Positions 25,476 to 36,400 of a stretch of DNA of 64,000 nucleotides are shown piece by piece. The stretch spans positions 1 through 64,000 of the forward strand of contig JAEUHR010000003.1 in the NCBI GenBank assembly GCA_016794425.1. Direction: 5' to 3'. Under the pieces are notes generated by a model that was not told where the DNA came from, ran no database searches, and saw only the letters and a list, made by a program, of their open reading frames with translations. Made by a program: the position numbers and the translations under genes. This DNA is from Planctomycetota bacterium. GTDB taxonomy: Bacteria; Planctomycetota; UBA1135; UBA2386. Numbering within the stretch: position 1 is the first letter of the stretch; every line of letters starts with the position of its first letter.

Positions 25476-26420
25476 TCATGTACGCGGGCGGTCCGTGGCC
25501 GCGACGGCGGTGCCGTGCCAGCGGCGATCGCGCCCCGAATGCCAGTCGGCGGTCAGGTCGAGCCACAGCGCGAGGCCCTGGAACGGCGCGAACCGCGCGT
25601 AGCGCCGCGCCACGTCCGCGTCGCGCGGCGGCCGCGCCGTGGCGTCGAGTTCGGCGAGCCGCGCGCGGCACCACGAGTCGAGCGCCAGGTGCTCGTAGTG
25701 GCCCAGCAGCCGCATCGCCTGCCCGGCCGCGTACGGCCCGAACCCGCGCAGGCCGACCAGCCGCTGCCACAGCACGGGGCCTGGCTGCGGCTGCAGGAAC
25801 GTCGCGTCGTCGAGGCGGCCGTCGCCGAAGGCGGCGGCGAGTTCGACCGCGGCCTCGGCGCGGTAGCCGGCGCGCACCACGTCGCGGTAGAACGCGGCGT
25901 CGCGGCGGCACTGGCGCGGCGTCGGGAATGCGCGCGCGCCGCTCGGCGCCGGCGACCCGGCGGCGGCGACCAGCTTCGCGGTCATCGACTCGGTGCCGGC
26001 CCAGGTCGTGTTGGTCGTGAACAGCAGCTTCATCAGGTCCTCGAACACGGTCGCCGAACGCAGCAGCCGGCCGGCGCCGCGGCGCGCGGCCCAGCGCAGC
26101 CGCGGTTCGCGGCGGCACAGCGCGTGGAACGGGGCCAGGTCGTCGCCGAGCCGCAGCATGTGCACGATCTGCCGCGCCGCGGCGCGCGCGGTGGCGGCGG
26201 TCGGCCGTGCGTGGCCCTCGAGCCGCAGCTGCAGCCGGTCCGGCGCCGTCTGTTCCAGCTCGGCGTCGAACACCGTGCGGCCGTGGCGCAGCACGGTGGC
26301 CAGCGTCTCGGTCGCCTCGTCCCAGCGGTGCGGCGCCAGCGCGATCCAGCCGTGGCCGAACAGGCACAGGCGCAGGTCGAACGGCGGGGTGACCTGGATC
26401 GGCACGGTGCGGCGCGGCAT
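25476..26420 (-). CDS. HhH-GPD DNA glycosylase (AlkA/OGG-like)
   Basis: The 314-residue base-excision repair enzyme has the helix-hairpin-helix at residues 222-232 (VGLRGFGPYAA) and the catalytic Asp248 in HLALDSWCR, the spacing of the HhH-GPD superfamily. An N-terminal beta-domain (FDLRLCLFGHGWIALAPHRW) like that of AlkA/OGG precedes it. No C-terminal iron-sulfur Cys cluster is present, which separates it from EndoIII and MutY. It probably excises alkylated or oxidised purines, but the sequence does not settle which. ATG 26420 matches the start of the N-terminal domain. The longer frame upstream has no support. It converges with the sigma-fusion gene. Confidence 0.8.
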   Translation of the reverse strand: MPRRTVPIQVTPPFDLRLCLFGHGWIALAPHRWDEATETLATVLRHGRTVFDAELEQTAPDRLQLRLEGHARPTAATARAAARQIVHMLRLGDDLAPFHALCRREPRLRWAARRGAGRLLRSATVFEDLMKLLFTTNTTWAGTESMTAKLVAAAGSPAPSGARAFPTPRQCRRDAAFYRDVVRAGYRAEAAVELAAAFGDGRLDDATFLQPQPGPVLWQRLVGLRGFGPYAAGQAMRLLGHYEHLALDSWCRARLAELDATARPPRDADVARRYARFAPFQGLALWLDLTADWHSGRDRRWHGTAVAATDRPRT

Positions 26421-26523
26421 CGGCGCCAGCAGAACGCGCCGGCGGCGGCGCGCAAGCGGCGCTGGCACCGGGGCTTTGCCCGGGCCGTGCAGGCGGCCGC
26501 GGCGGCTGGCCGAAACGCCGGCC

Positions 26524-26724
26524 ATGACCACCGGCACCGACCACGGCCCGCCGCCCGCGCTGCTGCTGCGCGGCGTCGATCCGGCGTTGCTGGGCCACCT
26601 GGTGCGGCGGCACCGCGAGGCCGGTGGCACCGTCGAAGGCCTCGCGGAGGTCGCACCGCCGGCGCCGCCGCCGCGCGGCGCCGACGAACCGGGCAAGGGC
26701 TCGCTGGTCGACGTGGTCGCCTGA
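26524..26724 (+). CDS. Small hypothetical protein
   Basis: A 66-residue frame from ATG 26524 (MTTGTDHGPPPALLLRGVDP) has strong third-position GC in nearly every codon, which supports real coding. A basic helix (HLVRRHREAGG) is followed by a Pro/Ala-rich tail. No domain or homolog is recognised. It is divergent from the DNA glycosylase, with a 103-bp gap, and ends 40 bp before the start of the next gene. It could be a small regulatory or housekeeping peptide. The main alternative is that it is non-coding with chance codon bias. Confidence 0.4.
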   Translation: MTTGTDHGPPPALLLRGVDPALLGHLVRRHREAGGTVEGLAEVAPPAPPPRGADEPGKGSLVDVVA

Positions 26725-26749
26725 TGCATAGCCGCGGCGGCGCGGATGG

Positions 26750-26755
26750 TAGAAC
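26750..26755 (+). promoter_or_regulatory. -10-like TAGAAC, 9 nt before the toroid-protein gene
   Basis: TAGAAC ends 9 nt before ATG 26765, and no Shine-Dalgarno is present. This is the placement expected for a leaderless or near-leaderless transcript. The same GGTAGAA string recurs before the GT87-like gene at 36778-36784. Confidence 0.4.
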
Positions 26756-26764
26756 ACGCGCCCG

Positions 26765-28579
26765 ATGCGCCCCGTCCCGGCTGGTCTGACGCTGCTGATG
26801 CTGCTGGCACCGCTGGCGGCCCAGGACCCGGCGTGGCGGCTGCCTGCGCGCGGCGCCGCCGAGTACCGCCGCACGCGGACCGAGGCGACCGTGACCGCCG
26901 CGTCGAAGCGCGCGGTCCTGGCCGCGGCAGCCGGCGAATCGGTGCCCGAGCACCTGCTGCCGCGGCTCGTGATGCCGGCCTGGTTGTGCCAGGGCGAACT
27001 GGCGGCCGACCAGCGCGCGGTCGGCGACGAGCCGCGCGACCTGCGCGACCTCGTGCGCGCGGTGGCCTTCGATCTGCGGCTGCAGAAGAACGTGAAGGTG
27101 CGCTACCTGCGGCTCGTGCCGTTCGGCGACCTGGTGCTGACCGGCCGCGTCGATGCGGCCGACGCGGCTGGCGGGCAGCGCTTCACGCTCGACGTCGCGA
27201 CCGAGGAGCCGCAGGTGCGGCCCGGCGAGGGCAAAGCGTCGCTGCGCCAGCACGTGCGGCCGCTGTGCCGCCACGCGGCGGTCGGCACGCTGCAGGTGAC
27301 GCGCCGGTTCGACGGGGCGGCCGGCGTCGTGGCCTCGTTCGCGGTGGAGCTGACGCTGGTGTTCGAGGAGGACGGCAAGGCCTGGCGCAAGCTCGTGCTG
27401 CGCGACGCCTGGGAGCTGGTCGCGGTGCACGACAACCAGGACGCCGCGTTCCGCGCCGCGGTCGCCGACGCGATCGTCAAGGGAGCGAAGTGGGTGCGCG
27501 AACGGCTGCAGGCCGACGCGCTGCAGGAGCTGCGCGACGACGAAGAGGAAGACCGCAGCTACGGCAGCGGCCGCATCGCGCTGGCGCTGCTGACGCTGCT
27601 GCACGCCGAGGTGCCCGGTGACGATCCGCTGGTCACCGCCGCGTTCGACGAGCTGCGGCGTCGCGAACTGGTCGACACCTACTCGCTGGGCATCGGCCTG
27701 ATGGCGCTGGCCGCGCGCCATGCGCCGCCGAACGAACGCGAGCAGCTGCGCACCGGCGCGCTGGCGGCACCGGCGCCGCGGCAGCTGCCAGCTGCCGACC
27801 GCGCGCTGGCCGCACGCTGGCTCGCGCGGCTGCAGCAGAACGTCGACACGCGCGTCGATCCGGGCAACCGGCTGCGCTTCAACTACGTCGCCGACGCGCG
27901 CTGGGACAACTCGGTGAACCAGTACGGCCTGCTCGGGCTGTGGTCGGCGAAGTTGTGCCAGCTCGACGTGCCGTCGGAACTGTGGCGCGCGGCCGCGAGC
28001 CACCTGATCGAGTTCCAGGGTGACGACGGCGGCCGTTCGCTGCGGTTGTCGCTGACGACGCACCGCGAACTGGCGCGCACCGACGACGCGGCGGCGCGCA
28101 CGCGCGGCAGCGCCGGCGCGGTGCCCGCGCGCGGCTTCGCCTACGAGTACCGCGATCGGCCGCCGTACGGCTCGATGACGACCGCCGGCATCGCCGGACT
28201 CGTGCTGGCGCGGGCCGGCATGCATGCCAGCGGCCAGCAGAAGGCCGAGGTGCTGCCGAAGGTCGACGCCGGCGTCGCGGCGGGGTTCGCGTGGCTGGCG
28301 GCCGAGTTCCACGTGCGCAGCAACCCGGGCCACGTCGACCGTCGCCACGACCACTGGTACTACTACCTCTACGGGCTCGAGCGCGCCTGCGAGCTGGCCG
28401 GCATCGCGCTGCTGCAGGACCGCGACTGGTACTACGAAGGCGCCCTGCAGCTGCTGGCACAGCAGCAGGCGAACGGCACGTTCACCACCGAGCACGCCGG
28501 CGGCCGCGAGATCGAGACCACGTGCTTCGCGATCCTGTTCCTGAAGAAGGCGACGCTGCCGGCGGTGACCGGCGGATGA
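26765..28579 (+). CDS. Secreted alpha/alpha-toroid repeat protein (prenyltransferase/squalene-oxidase-like repeat)
   Basis: The 604-residue protein begins with a signal peptide ending LAPLAAQ. The first 210 residues form an unrecognised beta-rich domain. From about 225 the chain shows repeated helical units with Trp/Tyr/Gly patterning (AIVKGAKWVRERL, YGSGRIALALLTLL, RWDNSVNQYGLLGLW, TAGIAGLVLARAG, DHWYYYLYGLERAC, TTCFAILFLKKA). Such repeats are typical of the alpha/alpha-toroid of squalene cyclases and of many secreted planctomycete proteins. The DxDD cyclase motif and QW repeats are not evident, so enzymatic cyclisation is unlikely. The function is probably binding or scaffolding outside the cytoplasm, which is inference. 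The stop overlaps the start of the dus gene (ATGA). Confidence 0.65.
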   Translation: MRPVPAGLTLLMLLAPLAAQDPAWRLPARGAAEYRRTRTEATVTAASKRAVLAAAAGESVPEHLLPRLVMPAWLCQGELAADQRAVGDEPRDLRDLVRAVAFDLRLQKNVKVRYLRLVPFGDLVLTGRVDAADAAGGQRFTLDVATEEPQVRPGEGKASLRQHVRPLCRHAAVGTLQVTRRFDGAAGVVASFAVELTLVFEEDGKAWRKLVLRDAWELVAVHDNQDAAFRAAVADAIVKGAKWVRERLQADALQELRDDEEEDRSYGSGRIALALLTLLHAEVPGDDPLVTAAFDELRRRELVDTYSLGIGLMALAARHAPPNEREQLRTGALAAPAPRQLPAADRALAARWLARLQQNVDTRVDPGNRLRFNYVADARWDNSVNQYGLLGLWSAKLCQLDVPSELWRAAASHLIEFQGDDGGRSLRLSLTTHRELARTDDAAARTRGSAGAVPARGFAYEYRDRPPYGSMTTAGIAGLVLARAGMHASGQQKAEVLPKVDAGVAAGFAWLAAEFHVRSNPGHVDRRHDHWYYYLYGLERACELAGIALLQDRDWYYEGALQLLAQQQANGTFTTEHAGGREIETTCFAILFLKKATLPAVTGG

Positions 28580-29649
28580 GCGCGCTGCCCGCGACCCTGC
28601 AGCTCGGTGCGCTGCGCATCGACGGCCTCGCCGTGCAGGCGGCGCTGTCGGGCTACTCGGACCTGGCGATGCGCACCGTCGCGCGCGAGCACGGCGCGCC
28701 CTACGCGCTGAACGAGGTCGTGCTCGACGAACTCGTGCTGCAGAAGGGCCGGCTGCAGCGCCGCATCCTCGCGGTGCCCGAGCACGACCATCCGGTCGGC
28801 GGCCAGCTGATGGGCAGCCGGCCCGAGACGTTCGGCCGCGCCGCGCGCGAACTGGTGAACGCCGGCTACGACGTGGTCGACGTCAACTTCGGCTGCCCGG
28901 TCAACAAGGTGCTCGGCCGCCGGCGCGGCGGCTGGCTGCTGCAGGATCCGGCCACCGCGCTGGCGATGGTCGACGCGGTGCTGCAGGCGGTCGCCGGCGA
29001 CGCGCCGGTCACGGTCAAGCTGCGCCGCGGCAGCGACGACTCGCCGGCGGCCGAGGCGCGGTTCTGGACCATCCTCGAGGGCGCGATCGCGCGCGGCATC
29101 GCGGCCGCGACGGTGCACCCGCGCACCGTGCAGCAGAAGTACCAGGGGCCGAGCCGATGGGAGTTCCTGCGGCGCGTGAAGGCGCACGTCGGTGCGTTCC
29201 CGATCCTCGGCAGCGGCGACCTGTTCTCGCCGTTCGACGTGCTGGCGATGGTGCAGCAGACCGGCGTCGACGGCGTGACCGTCGCGCGCGGCTGCATCGG
29301 CAACCCGTTCGTGTTCGCGCAGGTGCGCGACCTGCTGGCCGGCCGGCCGGCGCTGCGGCCCCTGGCGGCCGAGCAGCGCGCGGCGCTGCTGCGCCACTGG
29401 CAGCTGGCGGTGCCGTTCTACGGCGGTGCGGCGAAGGCGCTGCCGCACGCGCGCATGCACGTGATCAAGTACGGCCAGTACCATCCCGATCCGGTCTGGG
29501 CGCGCACACGGCTGGTGGCGCTGCGCACGCCCGACGACCTGCCGCGGCTGGTCGACGAGGTGTTCGCGGACGCCACCGACGCCGCGCGGCCGCGGCAGCT
29601 GCGGCCCGAGGACGCGGTCGTGCCGTCGCTGCAGAGCTGCAGCGAGTAG
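28576..29649 (+). CDS. dus: tRNA-dihydrouridine synthase (Dus family)
   Basis: The 357-residue FMN enzyme reduces uridines in the tRNA D-loop. The TIM barrel carries the catalytic Cys107 in VNFGCPVNKV. The following loop reads GRRRGGWLLQDP, where DusA/B/C have the related KxxGSxLLxxP sequence. Also present are VTVKLRRGSDD, HPRTVQQKYQGPSRWEFLR and the FMN phosphate-binding GVDGVTVARGCIGNPFVF. Length is normal. It resembles DusB/DusC more than DusA, but the subfamily cannot be fixed. ATG 28576 overlaps the toroid protein stop (ATGA), so the two are co-translated. Confidence 0.9.
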   Translation: MSALPATLQLGALRIDGLAVQAALSGYSDLAMRTVAREHGAPYALNEVVLDELVLQKGRLQRRILAVPEHDHPVGGQLMGSRPETFGRAARELVNAGYDVVDVNFGCPVNKVLGRRRGGWLLQDPATALAMVDAVLQAVAGDAPVTVKLRRGSDDSPAAEARFWTILEGAIARGIAAATVHPRTVQQKYQGPSRWEFLRRVKAHVGAFPILGSGDLFSPFDVLAMVQQTGVDGVTVARGCIGNPFVFAQVRDLLAGRPALRPLAAEQRAALLRHWQLAVPFYGGAAKALPHARMHVIKYGQYHPDPVWARTRLVALRTPDDLPRLVDEVFADATDAARPRQLRPEDAVVPSLQSCSE

Positions 29650-29670
29650 CAGGGGCCGGCTGGGCGCGGG

Positions 29671-29676
29671 TATCGT
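29671..29676 (+). promoter_or_regulatory. -10-like TATCGT, 7 nt before the lipoprotein gene
   Basis: TATCGT ends 7 nt before ATG 29684 with no Shine-Dalgarno in between, consistent with leaderless transcription. No -35 is visible. Confidence 0.4.
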
Positions 29677-29683
29677 GCGCCGC

Positions 29684-30328
29684 ATGAGAGCCCTGCTGAT
29701 CGCCGTCGGTCTGTCGTTCACCGCCTGCAGCTCGTCGCCGCTCGCGCCGACGCCGGGCGCGATCGGTTTCGACGGCTTCGTCGAACACTGGCGCCAGGAG
29801 AGCACCGGCGGCACCGGCCCGAACGCGACCTGGCAGGCGCGCGCCGACGCGACCGCGATCTCGCCGCCGAACGTGATGGCGCTGGTGGCCGTCAACCACT
29901 CGGCCGAGGAGCGCTTCAACCTGTGCTGGACGCAGGCGGTCGCGTTCCGCGACGGGCGGCTCGGCGTCGTGGTGCGCGCCGACGGCGGCGACGTCGACCA
30001 GGGCGGCGGGCCGATGTGGCGCGTCAAGGACGCGGCCAACTACTACGTCTGCCGCTACAACCCGCTCGAAGCGAACTACCGCGTCTACGTGGTCGCGAAC
30101 GGCGTGCGCCGCCAGCTCGCGACCGCGCTGGTCGAGGCCGACGGTGCGGCGTGGCACCGGCTCGAGGTCGAGCACACCGGCCACACGATCCGCTGCTACT
30201 TCGACGGCGATCTGCTGCTCGAGGCCGAGGATCCGACGATCGACTCCGCCGGCGGCGTCGGTCTGTGGACCAAGGCCGACGCGCGCACGTCGTTCGACGA
30301 TCTGGTGGTCGAGGGCCGCAGCCGCTGA
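29684..30328 (+). CDS. Lipoprotein with 3-keto-disaccharide hydrolase (DUF1080)-like domain
   Basis: The 214-residue protein has a short signal peptide with lipobox SFTAC (Cys15) followed by Ser-rich residues. The remaining 190 residues form one concanavalin-like beta-sandwich. They include NVMALVAVNHS, LGVVVRADGGDVDQGGGPMWR, NYYVCRYNPLEANYRVYVV, HRLEVEHTGHTIRCYFDG and a terminal GVGLWTKADARTSFDDL. The latter is the standard ending of DUF1080 (laminin-G-like, 3-keto-glucoside hydrolase) domains common in planctomycetes. It probably acts on or binds carbohydrate at the outer membrane. Catalytic residues cannot be assigned. An in-frame ATG 9 bp upstream is an alternative start. Confidence 0.72.
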   Translation: MRALLIAVGLSFTACSSSPLAPTPGAIGFDGFVEHWRQESTGGTGPNATWQARADATAISPPNVMALVAVNHSAEERFNLCWTQAVAFRDGRLGVVVRADGGDVDQGGGPMWRVKDAANYYVCRYNPLEANYRVYVVANGVRRQLATALVEADGAAWHRLEVEHTGHTIRCYFDGDLLLEAEDPTIDSAGGVGLWTKADARTSFDDLVVEGRSR

Positions 30329-30489
30329 CGCGCGGCCTGCCCGCGGTGGGCGGGTGGGGCGCGGAACCGCCCATCGCGGCGCCGCGCCGCCGGCGGCGGG
30401 CCGTTGGCATCGCATTCTGCCGCCCGCCTCAGTAGCCTCTTCGCCCCCCGTCGATAGGGAACGGGACTCTCGCCGGCTCCTCCCGCTTC

Positions 30490-33400
30490 ATGGCTGAAAC
30501 CGACATCGCCGTCGTCGGCATGGCGTGCCGCCTGCCCGGTGCGCCCGACCTCGACGCGTTCTGGCGCCTTCTGCGCGAGGGCCGCGACGCGCGCGTCGAG
30601 CTGGCCGACGAGCACCTGCGCAACCTCGGCGTGTCGGCCGAAGCGCTGGCGGATCCGGACTACGTCAAGGCGGCGATGGTGTTGGACGGCATCGACCAGT
30701 TCGACGCCGGCTTCTTCGGTCTGTCGCCGCGCGACGCGGCGCTGTTCGACCCGCAGCACCGCGTGTTCCTCGAGTGCACCTGGGAGGCGTTCGAGCACGC
30801 CGGCCACGTGCCCGAACGGTTCGACGGCCGCATCGGCGTGTTCGCCGGCTGCGGCATGGACACGTACCTGCTGCACAACATCCTGACCAACCCGGACCTG
30901 GTGCGGCGCGTCGGGATGTTCCTGATCCGGCACACCGGCAACGACAAGGACTTCCTCGCGACGCGGGTCAGCTACCAGTTCGACCTGCGCGGTCCGAGCG
31001 TGAACGTGCTGACCGCGTGCTCGACGTCGCTGGTCGCGATCCACCAGGCGGCGCACAGCCTGCTGGCCGGCGAGTGCGACATGGCGGTCGCCGGCGGCGT
31101 CACGATCCTGGTGCCGCAGGACCGCGGCTACCACTACAAGGAAGGCGAAGTGCTGTCGCCGGACGGGCACTGCCGCACCTTCGATGCCGACAGCAAGGGC
31201 ACGATCTTCGGCAGCGGCGCCGGCGTCGTCGTGCTGCGGCGGCTCGCCGACGCGTTGGCGTCGGGCGACAAGATCCACGCGGTCGTCGCCGGCTCCGCGG
31301 TCAACAACGACGGCGCGCGCAAGGTCAGCTACCTGGCGCCGAGCGTCGACGGCTACGCCGAGGTCGTCGCCGAAGCGCTGGCGCTGGCCGACGTGCCGGC
31401 CGACCACGTGCAGTACGTCGAGGCCCACGGCACCGGCACCTCGGTCGGCGATCCGATCGAGATCGAGGCGCTGACGCAGGCGTTCCGCGCCAGCACCGGC
31501 AAGAAGGGCTACTGCGGCATCGGCTCGGTGAAGACCAACATCGGCCACCTCGACACGGCCGCGGGCGTCGCCGGCTTCCTGAAGGTCGTGCTGGCGATGC
31601 AGCACGGCGAGATCCCGGCGAGCCTGAACTACCGGCGGCCGAACCCGCTGATCGACTTCCCGAACAGCCCGTTCCACGTCGTCGCGGCGCCGCGCGCGTG
31701 GCCGCGGCTGCCGACGGTGCCGCGCATCGGCGGCGTCAGCTCGCTCGGCGTCGGCGGCACCAACGCGCACGTGATCGTCCGCGAAGCCACGGCGCAGCCG
31801 GAGCCGGCGAACACCGCCTGGCCGCGGCGCTGCCACCTGGTGCCGGTCAGCGGCAAGGTCGAGGGCGCTGCGCTCGGCAACGCGAAGGCGCTGGCCGCAC
31901 GGCTGCGCGGCACCGTCGATGCCGACCTGCCCGACGTCGCGTGGACGCTGCAGACCGGCCGGCGCGCGTTCCCGGTGCGCGGCTTCGCGGTCGGCGCGAA
32001 CGGCCAGGAACTCGCGGCGCAGCTCGAGGCGCCGGAGTGGAAGGCGCAGCTGAAGAAGGCGCCCGACCGCGCGCCGTCGCTGGTGTTCCTGTTCCCGGGC
32101 GGCGGCGCGCAGTACCCGGGCATGGGGCGCGAGCTGTACGCGCAGGAGGCCGTGTTCCGCGCCGCGGTCGACGACTGCCTGCGCGCGATCCCGGCGAAGG
32201 CGCAGGACACCGTGCGGCGCCTCCTGCTCGGCGATCTCGCGACGCCCGAACACGGCGCGCGGTTCGAACAGCCGAGCGTGATGCTGCCGGGCCTGTTCAC
32301 GATCGAGTACGCGCTGGCGAAGCTGCTGGCGTCGTGGGGCATCGTGCCGGACGCGATGACCGGCCACAGCCTCGGCGAATACGTCGCGGCGACGCTCGGC
32401 GGCACGTTCACGCTGGCGCAGGTGCTGCCGCTGCTGGTGCGCCGCGGCGAGCTGTTCGAAGAGGTCCAGGGCGGCGTCGTGCTCAGCGTGTCGCTGTCGG
32501 CCGAGCAGGTGCACGCGCTCGGCCACGCCGACCTGTCGCTGACCGCCGCCAACGCGCCGAACCTGTGCGCGGTGGCCGGCGACGCGGCCGCGATCGCGCG
32601 CTTCGAGCAGGACCTGCAGCAACGCGGCGTCGAGTACCAGCGGCTGCGCATCGGCGTCGCCGCGCACAGCCATCTGCTGGATCCGATCCTGGACCGCTAC
32701 CGCGACGTGCTGCGCGCGCTGCGGCTGCAGCCGGCGCAGAAGCCGTGGGTGTCGAACGTCACCGGCGACTGGATCGATCCGCAGCGCGCCGCCGATCCGG
32801 ACTACTGGGTCGAACACTCGCGCCGCACGGTGCGGTTCCAGGACGGTATCGCGACGCTGCTCGCGGCCGGCGACCGCGTGTTCCTCGAGGTCGGTCCCGG
32901 CAAGGCGCTGACGTCGCTGGCGCGGCTGCACGCCCGCGCCGCGAAGAGCCCGTGCATCGTGTCGATGCCGCACGCGAAGGACACGAAGCCGAGCGACACG
33001 GTCGCACTGGAGACCGTCGGCCGGTTGTGGCAGCTCGGCGTCGCGGTCGACTGGTTGGCCTTGCACGGCGGCACGCCGCGCCGCCGCGTGCCGCTGCCGA
33101 CCTACGCGTTCCAGCGCCAGCGGCACTGGATCGACGCCGGTGCGGTCGTCGCGCAGGAAGGCGTGCTGCGCAGCGACGCCGAGCCGGTGGCGCCCTCGCG
33201 CCTGCCCGAATCCGAATGGCTGCGCCGGCCGGTGTTCCGCGCGCAGGAACTCGCGCCCCGGATCGCCGCGCCGGCCCCGATGCGCTGGTTGTGCATCGGC
33301 GGCGGCGCGTTCACCGACGCGTTCGCGGCCGCGGTGCGTGCCGGCGGCGGCAGCGCGGTCGTGCTGCGCGAGGGTGCCGAGGCACGCGCCGGCCAGGACT

Positions 33401-36400
33401 TCGTGCTGCCGCTCGACGACGGTGCCGCGATCGACCGCGTGCTGCGGCAGTTGCCCGCCGACGCGGCGCCGCAGCGGCTGCTGTTCGCGCTGCCGCTCGA
33501 GGCGGCGCCGGCGGTCCGCCTCGTGCGCTGCCTGCTGGCGGTGTGGCAGGCGCTGGGCCGCGCCGACCTGGCCGCGAAGGTGCGCTGCCTCGCCGTGACG
33601 GTCGGGGCCGCGCGCGTCGCGACCGAGGCGATGGCGAATCCCGAGCAGGCCACAGTCGGCGGTTTCCTGCGCGTGGTGCCGCGCGAGTACGAAGGCGCGC
33701 GCACGCGCTGCGTCGACGTCGATGCGGCGGCGCTGGCCGAACCCGCGGTGCTGGTCGCGGCGCTGCGGCGCGAGATCGAGAGCGACGACCTGCCGCTTCT
33801 GGTCGCGCTGCGTGGTGCGCAGCGCTTCGTGCAGGAGCTGGCCGCGGTCGAAGCCGACGCCAACAGGCCGGTCGCCCCGTGGCGGCCGCAGGGCGTCTAC
33901 CTGCTGAGCGGCGGTCTCGGCGGCATCGGCCTCGTGCTGGCCGACCACCTGGCGCAGCAGGCGCAGGCGAAGCTCGTGCTGCTGGGCCGCCGCGGCCTGC
34001 CGCCGCGCGAACTGTGGGACGAGTGGCTGCGCCAGCGCACCGGCGACCGCATCGCCGGCCTCGTGCAGCGCGTGCGCGAACTCGAACGGCGCGGCGCCGA
34101 GGTCCACGTGGCCGCCGCCGACGTCACCGATCGCGCCGCGATCGACCGCGTCGTGCGCGAGGCGCGCACGCGGTTCGGCGCGCTGCACGGCGTCGTGCAC
34201 ACGGCGGGCGTGCTCGACGACGGCCTGATCCAGTCGCGCGCGCCCGAGCGCAGCGAACGCATGCTGGCGCCGAAGCTGCTCGGTGCGCAGGTGCTGGACG
34301 CCGCGACCGCCGACCACCCGCCGGAACTGTTCGTCGTGTTCGGTTCGACCAGCGGCCTCGCGGGCATCCCGGGCCAGTGCGACTACGCGGCCGCCAACGC
34401 GGCGCTCGACGCGTTCGCGACCTGGCGCAGCGGCGCGCGGCCGGGCCGTTCGCTGGCGATCGACTGGGGCATCTGGCAGGACGTCGGCATGCTCGCCGCG
34501 TCGGCGGCGGCGCACGCACAGCCGGCGGCGGCGTGGCTCGGCACGCGCAGCGAACGCGACGGCGCGGTCGAGTTCGCGGCGAGCTGGTCGCCGGCCACGC
34601 ACTGGCAGCTGGCCGAGCACCGCGTCAAGGGCGGCGATTGCGTGATGCCGGGCACCGGCCACGTCGAACTGATGGTCGCGGCCGTGCAGGCCGTCGCGCA
34701 GGCCGACGAGGTGTCGCTGCAGCGCGTCGAGTTCCTGACGCCGCTGGCGTTCCCGGGCGCCGCCGCGCGCGACGTGTTCGTGACCGTGCGCGCGCTGCGC
34801 GACGGCTTCGAGGTCGCGGTCGCCAGTGCGCCGGTCGGCGAGACCGATCCGCACGCGCGCGCGACGCACGCGCGGGCCCGCGCCGTGCCGGCCGGTGCGC
34901 GCGAGGACCTGGTCGACCTGGCAGCGCTGCGCGCGCGGATCACGCAGCCGGCCCCGGCCACCAGCGACCAGGACCGCCACGTCGACTTCGGTCCGCGCTG
35001 GCGCTGCATCGAACGCGTGGCCGTGGCCGACGGCCAGGCGCTGGCCGAACTGCAGCTGCCGCCGCAGTTCGCGGCCGACCTGGACCAGCACCGCGTGCAC
35101 GCGGCGATGCTCGACATGGCGTTCGGCGTCGGCATCCGGCTGCTGTCCGGCGGCGCCGAGGACGCGCTGTTCGTGCCGGTCGGCTGCGACCGGGTCGCGG
35201 TGTCCGGCCGGTTCCCGGCGCGCGTCGTCACGCACGTCGAGGTCAAGAACCACGACGCCCACGCGCGGCTCGGCGCGCTCGACGTCACCGTCACCACCGA
35301 GACCGGCATCGTGCTGCTCGAACTGCGCGGCCTGCAGCTGTTCGGCGTGCGCGGCGGCTTCGCGCGCGCCGACGCGAAGGCCGCGCCGGCCGCGGCCGCA
35401 CCGACCGTCGGCCACAACGGCCACGTGCCCGCGGCGGCGCCGGTGCCGCGCATCCGTGCGCTGCTCGGCCGCGGCATCACCGGGCCCGAGGGCATGGCCG
35501 CGCTGGACCGCGCGCTGCGCACCGATGCACCGCAGGTCGTGGCGTCGTCGCTCGACGTCGCGCGCACCGCCGCCTGGTTGTCGCTGCCGCCCGAGAAGCC
35601 GAAGGTCGCCGCCGCCGCCGCGACCGCCGCGCCGGCCGGTGCCGCCAACGCCGACGACGCGCCGCGCGACGACGTCGAACGCAAGCTCGTCGACGGCTAC
35701 CGCGAACTGCTCGGCGTCGACCACCCGGGGCTCGACCAGGACTTCTTCGAACTCGGTGGCCACTCGCTGCTCGCGGTGCGGCTGTTCGCGCGCATCCACA
35801 AGGACTTCGGCCTCGACCTCGAACTGGCGACGCTGCTGCAGGCCGGCACCGTGCGCAAGCTCGCCGCCGTCGTGCGCACCGAACTGAAGCTGCCGGAGCC
35901 GGGCAGCGAACCGGCACGTTCGGTCGCGGCGCGCAGGGGCCAGCACGTGGTGCCGATCCAGACCGCCGGCGGCCGGCCGAAGCTGTTCCTCGTGCACGGC
36001 GCGGGCGGCAACGTGCTCGGCTTCCGCGAGCTGTCGCACTACTTCGGCAAGGACCAGCCGCTCTACGGCCTGCAGGCGCGCGGCGTCGACGGCAAGCAGC
36101 GCCCGCTCGAGACGATCACCGAGATGGCGACCGCGTACCTGGCCGAGCTGCGCGAAGTGCAGCCGCACGGCCCGTACTTCCTCGGCGGCTACAGCGGCGG
36201 CGGCGTCGTCGCCTACGAGATGGCGCAGCAGCTGCTGCGCCAGGGCGAGCTCGTGGCCTACATCGGCATGATCGACTCGTGGTGTCCGCAGATGAAGCGC
36301 CGCGGCAAGGTCGCGCGCGCGCTGCTGCACGCCGGCCGCGTCGTGAAGCGCGGCCCGATGTACCCGGTCAACATCCTGCGCATGAAGCTCGAACGGCGTC

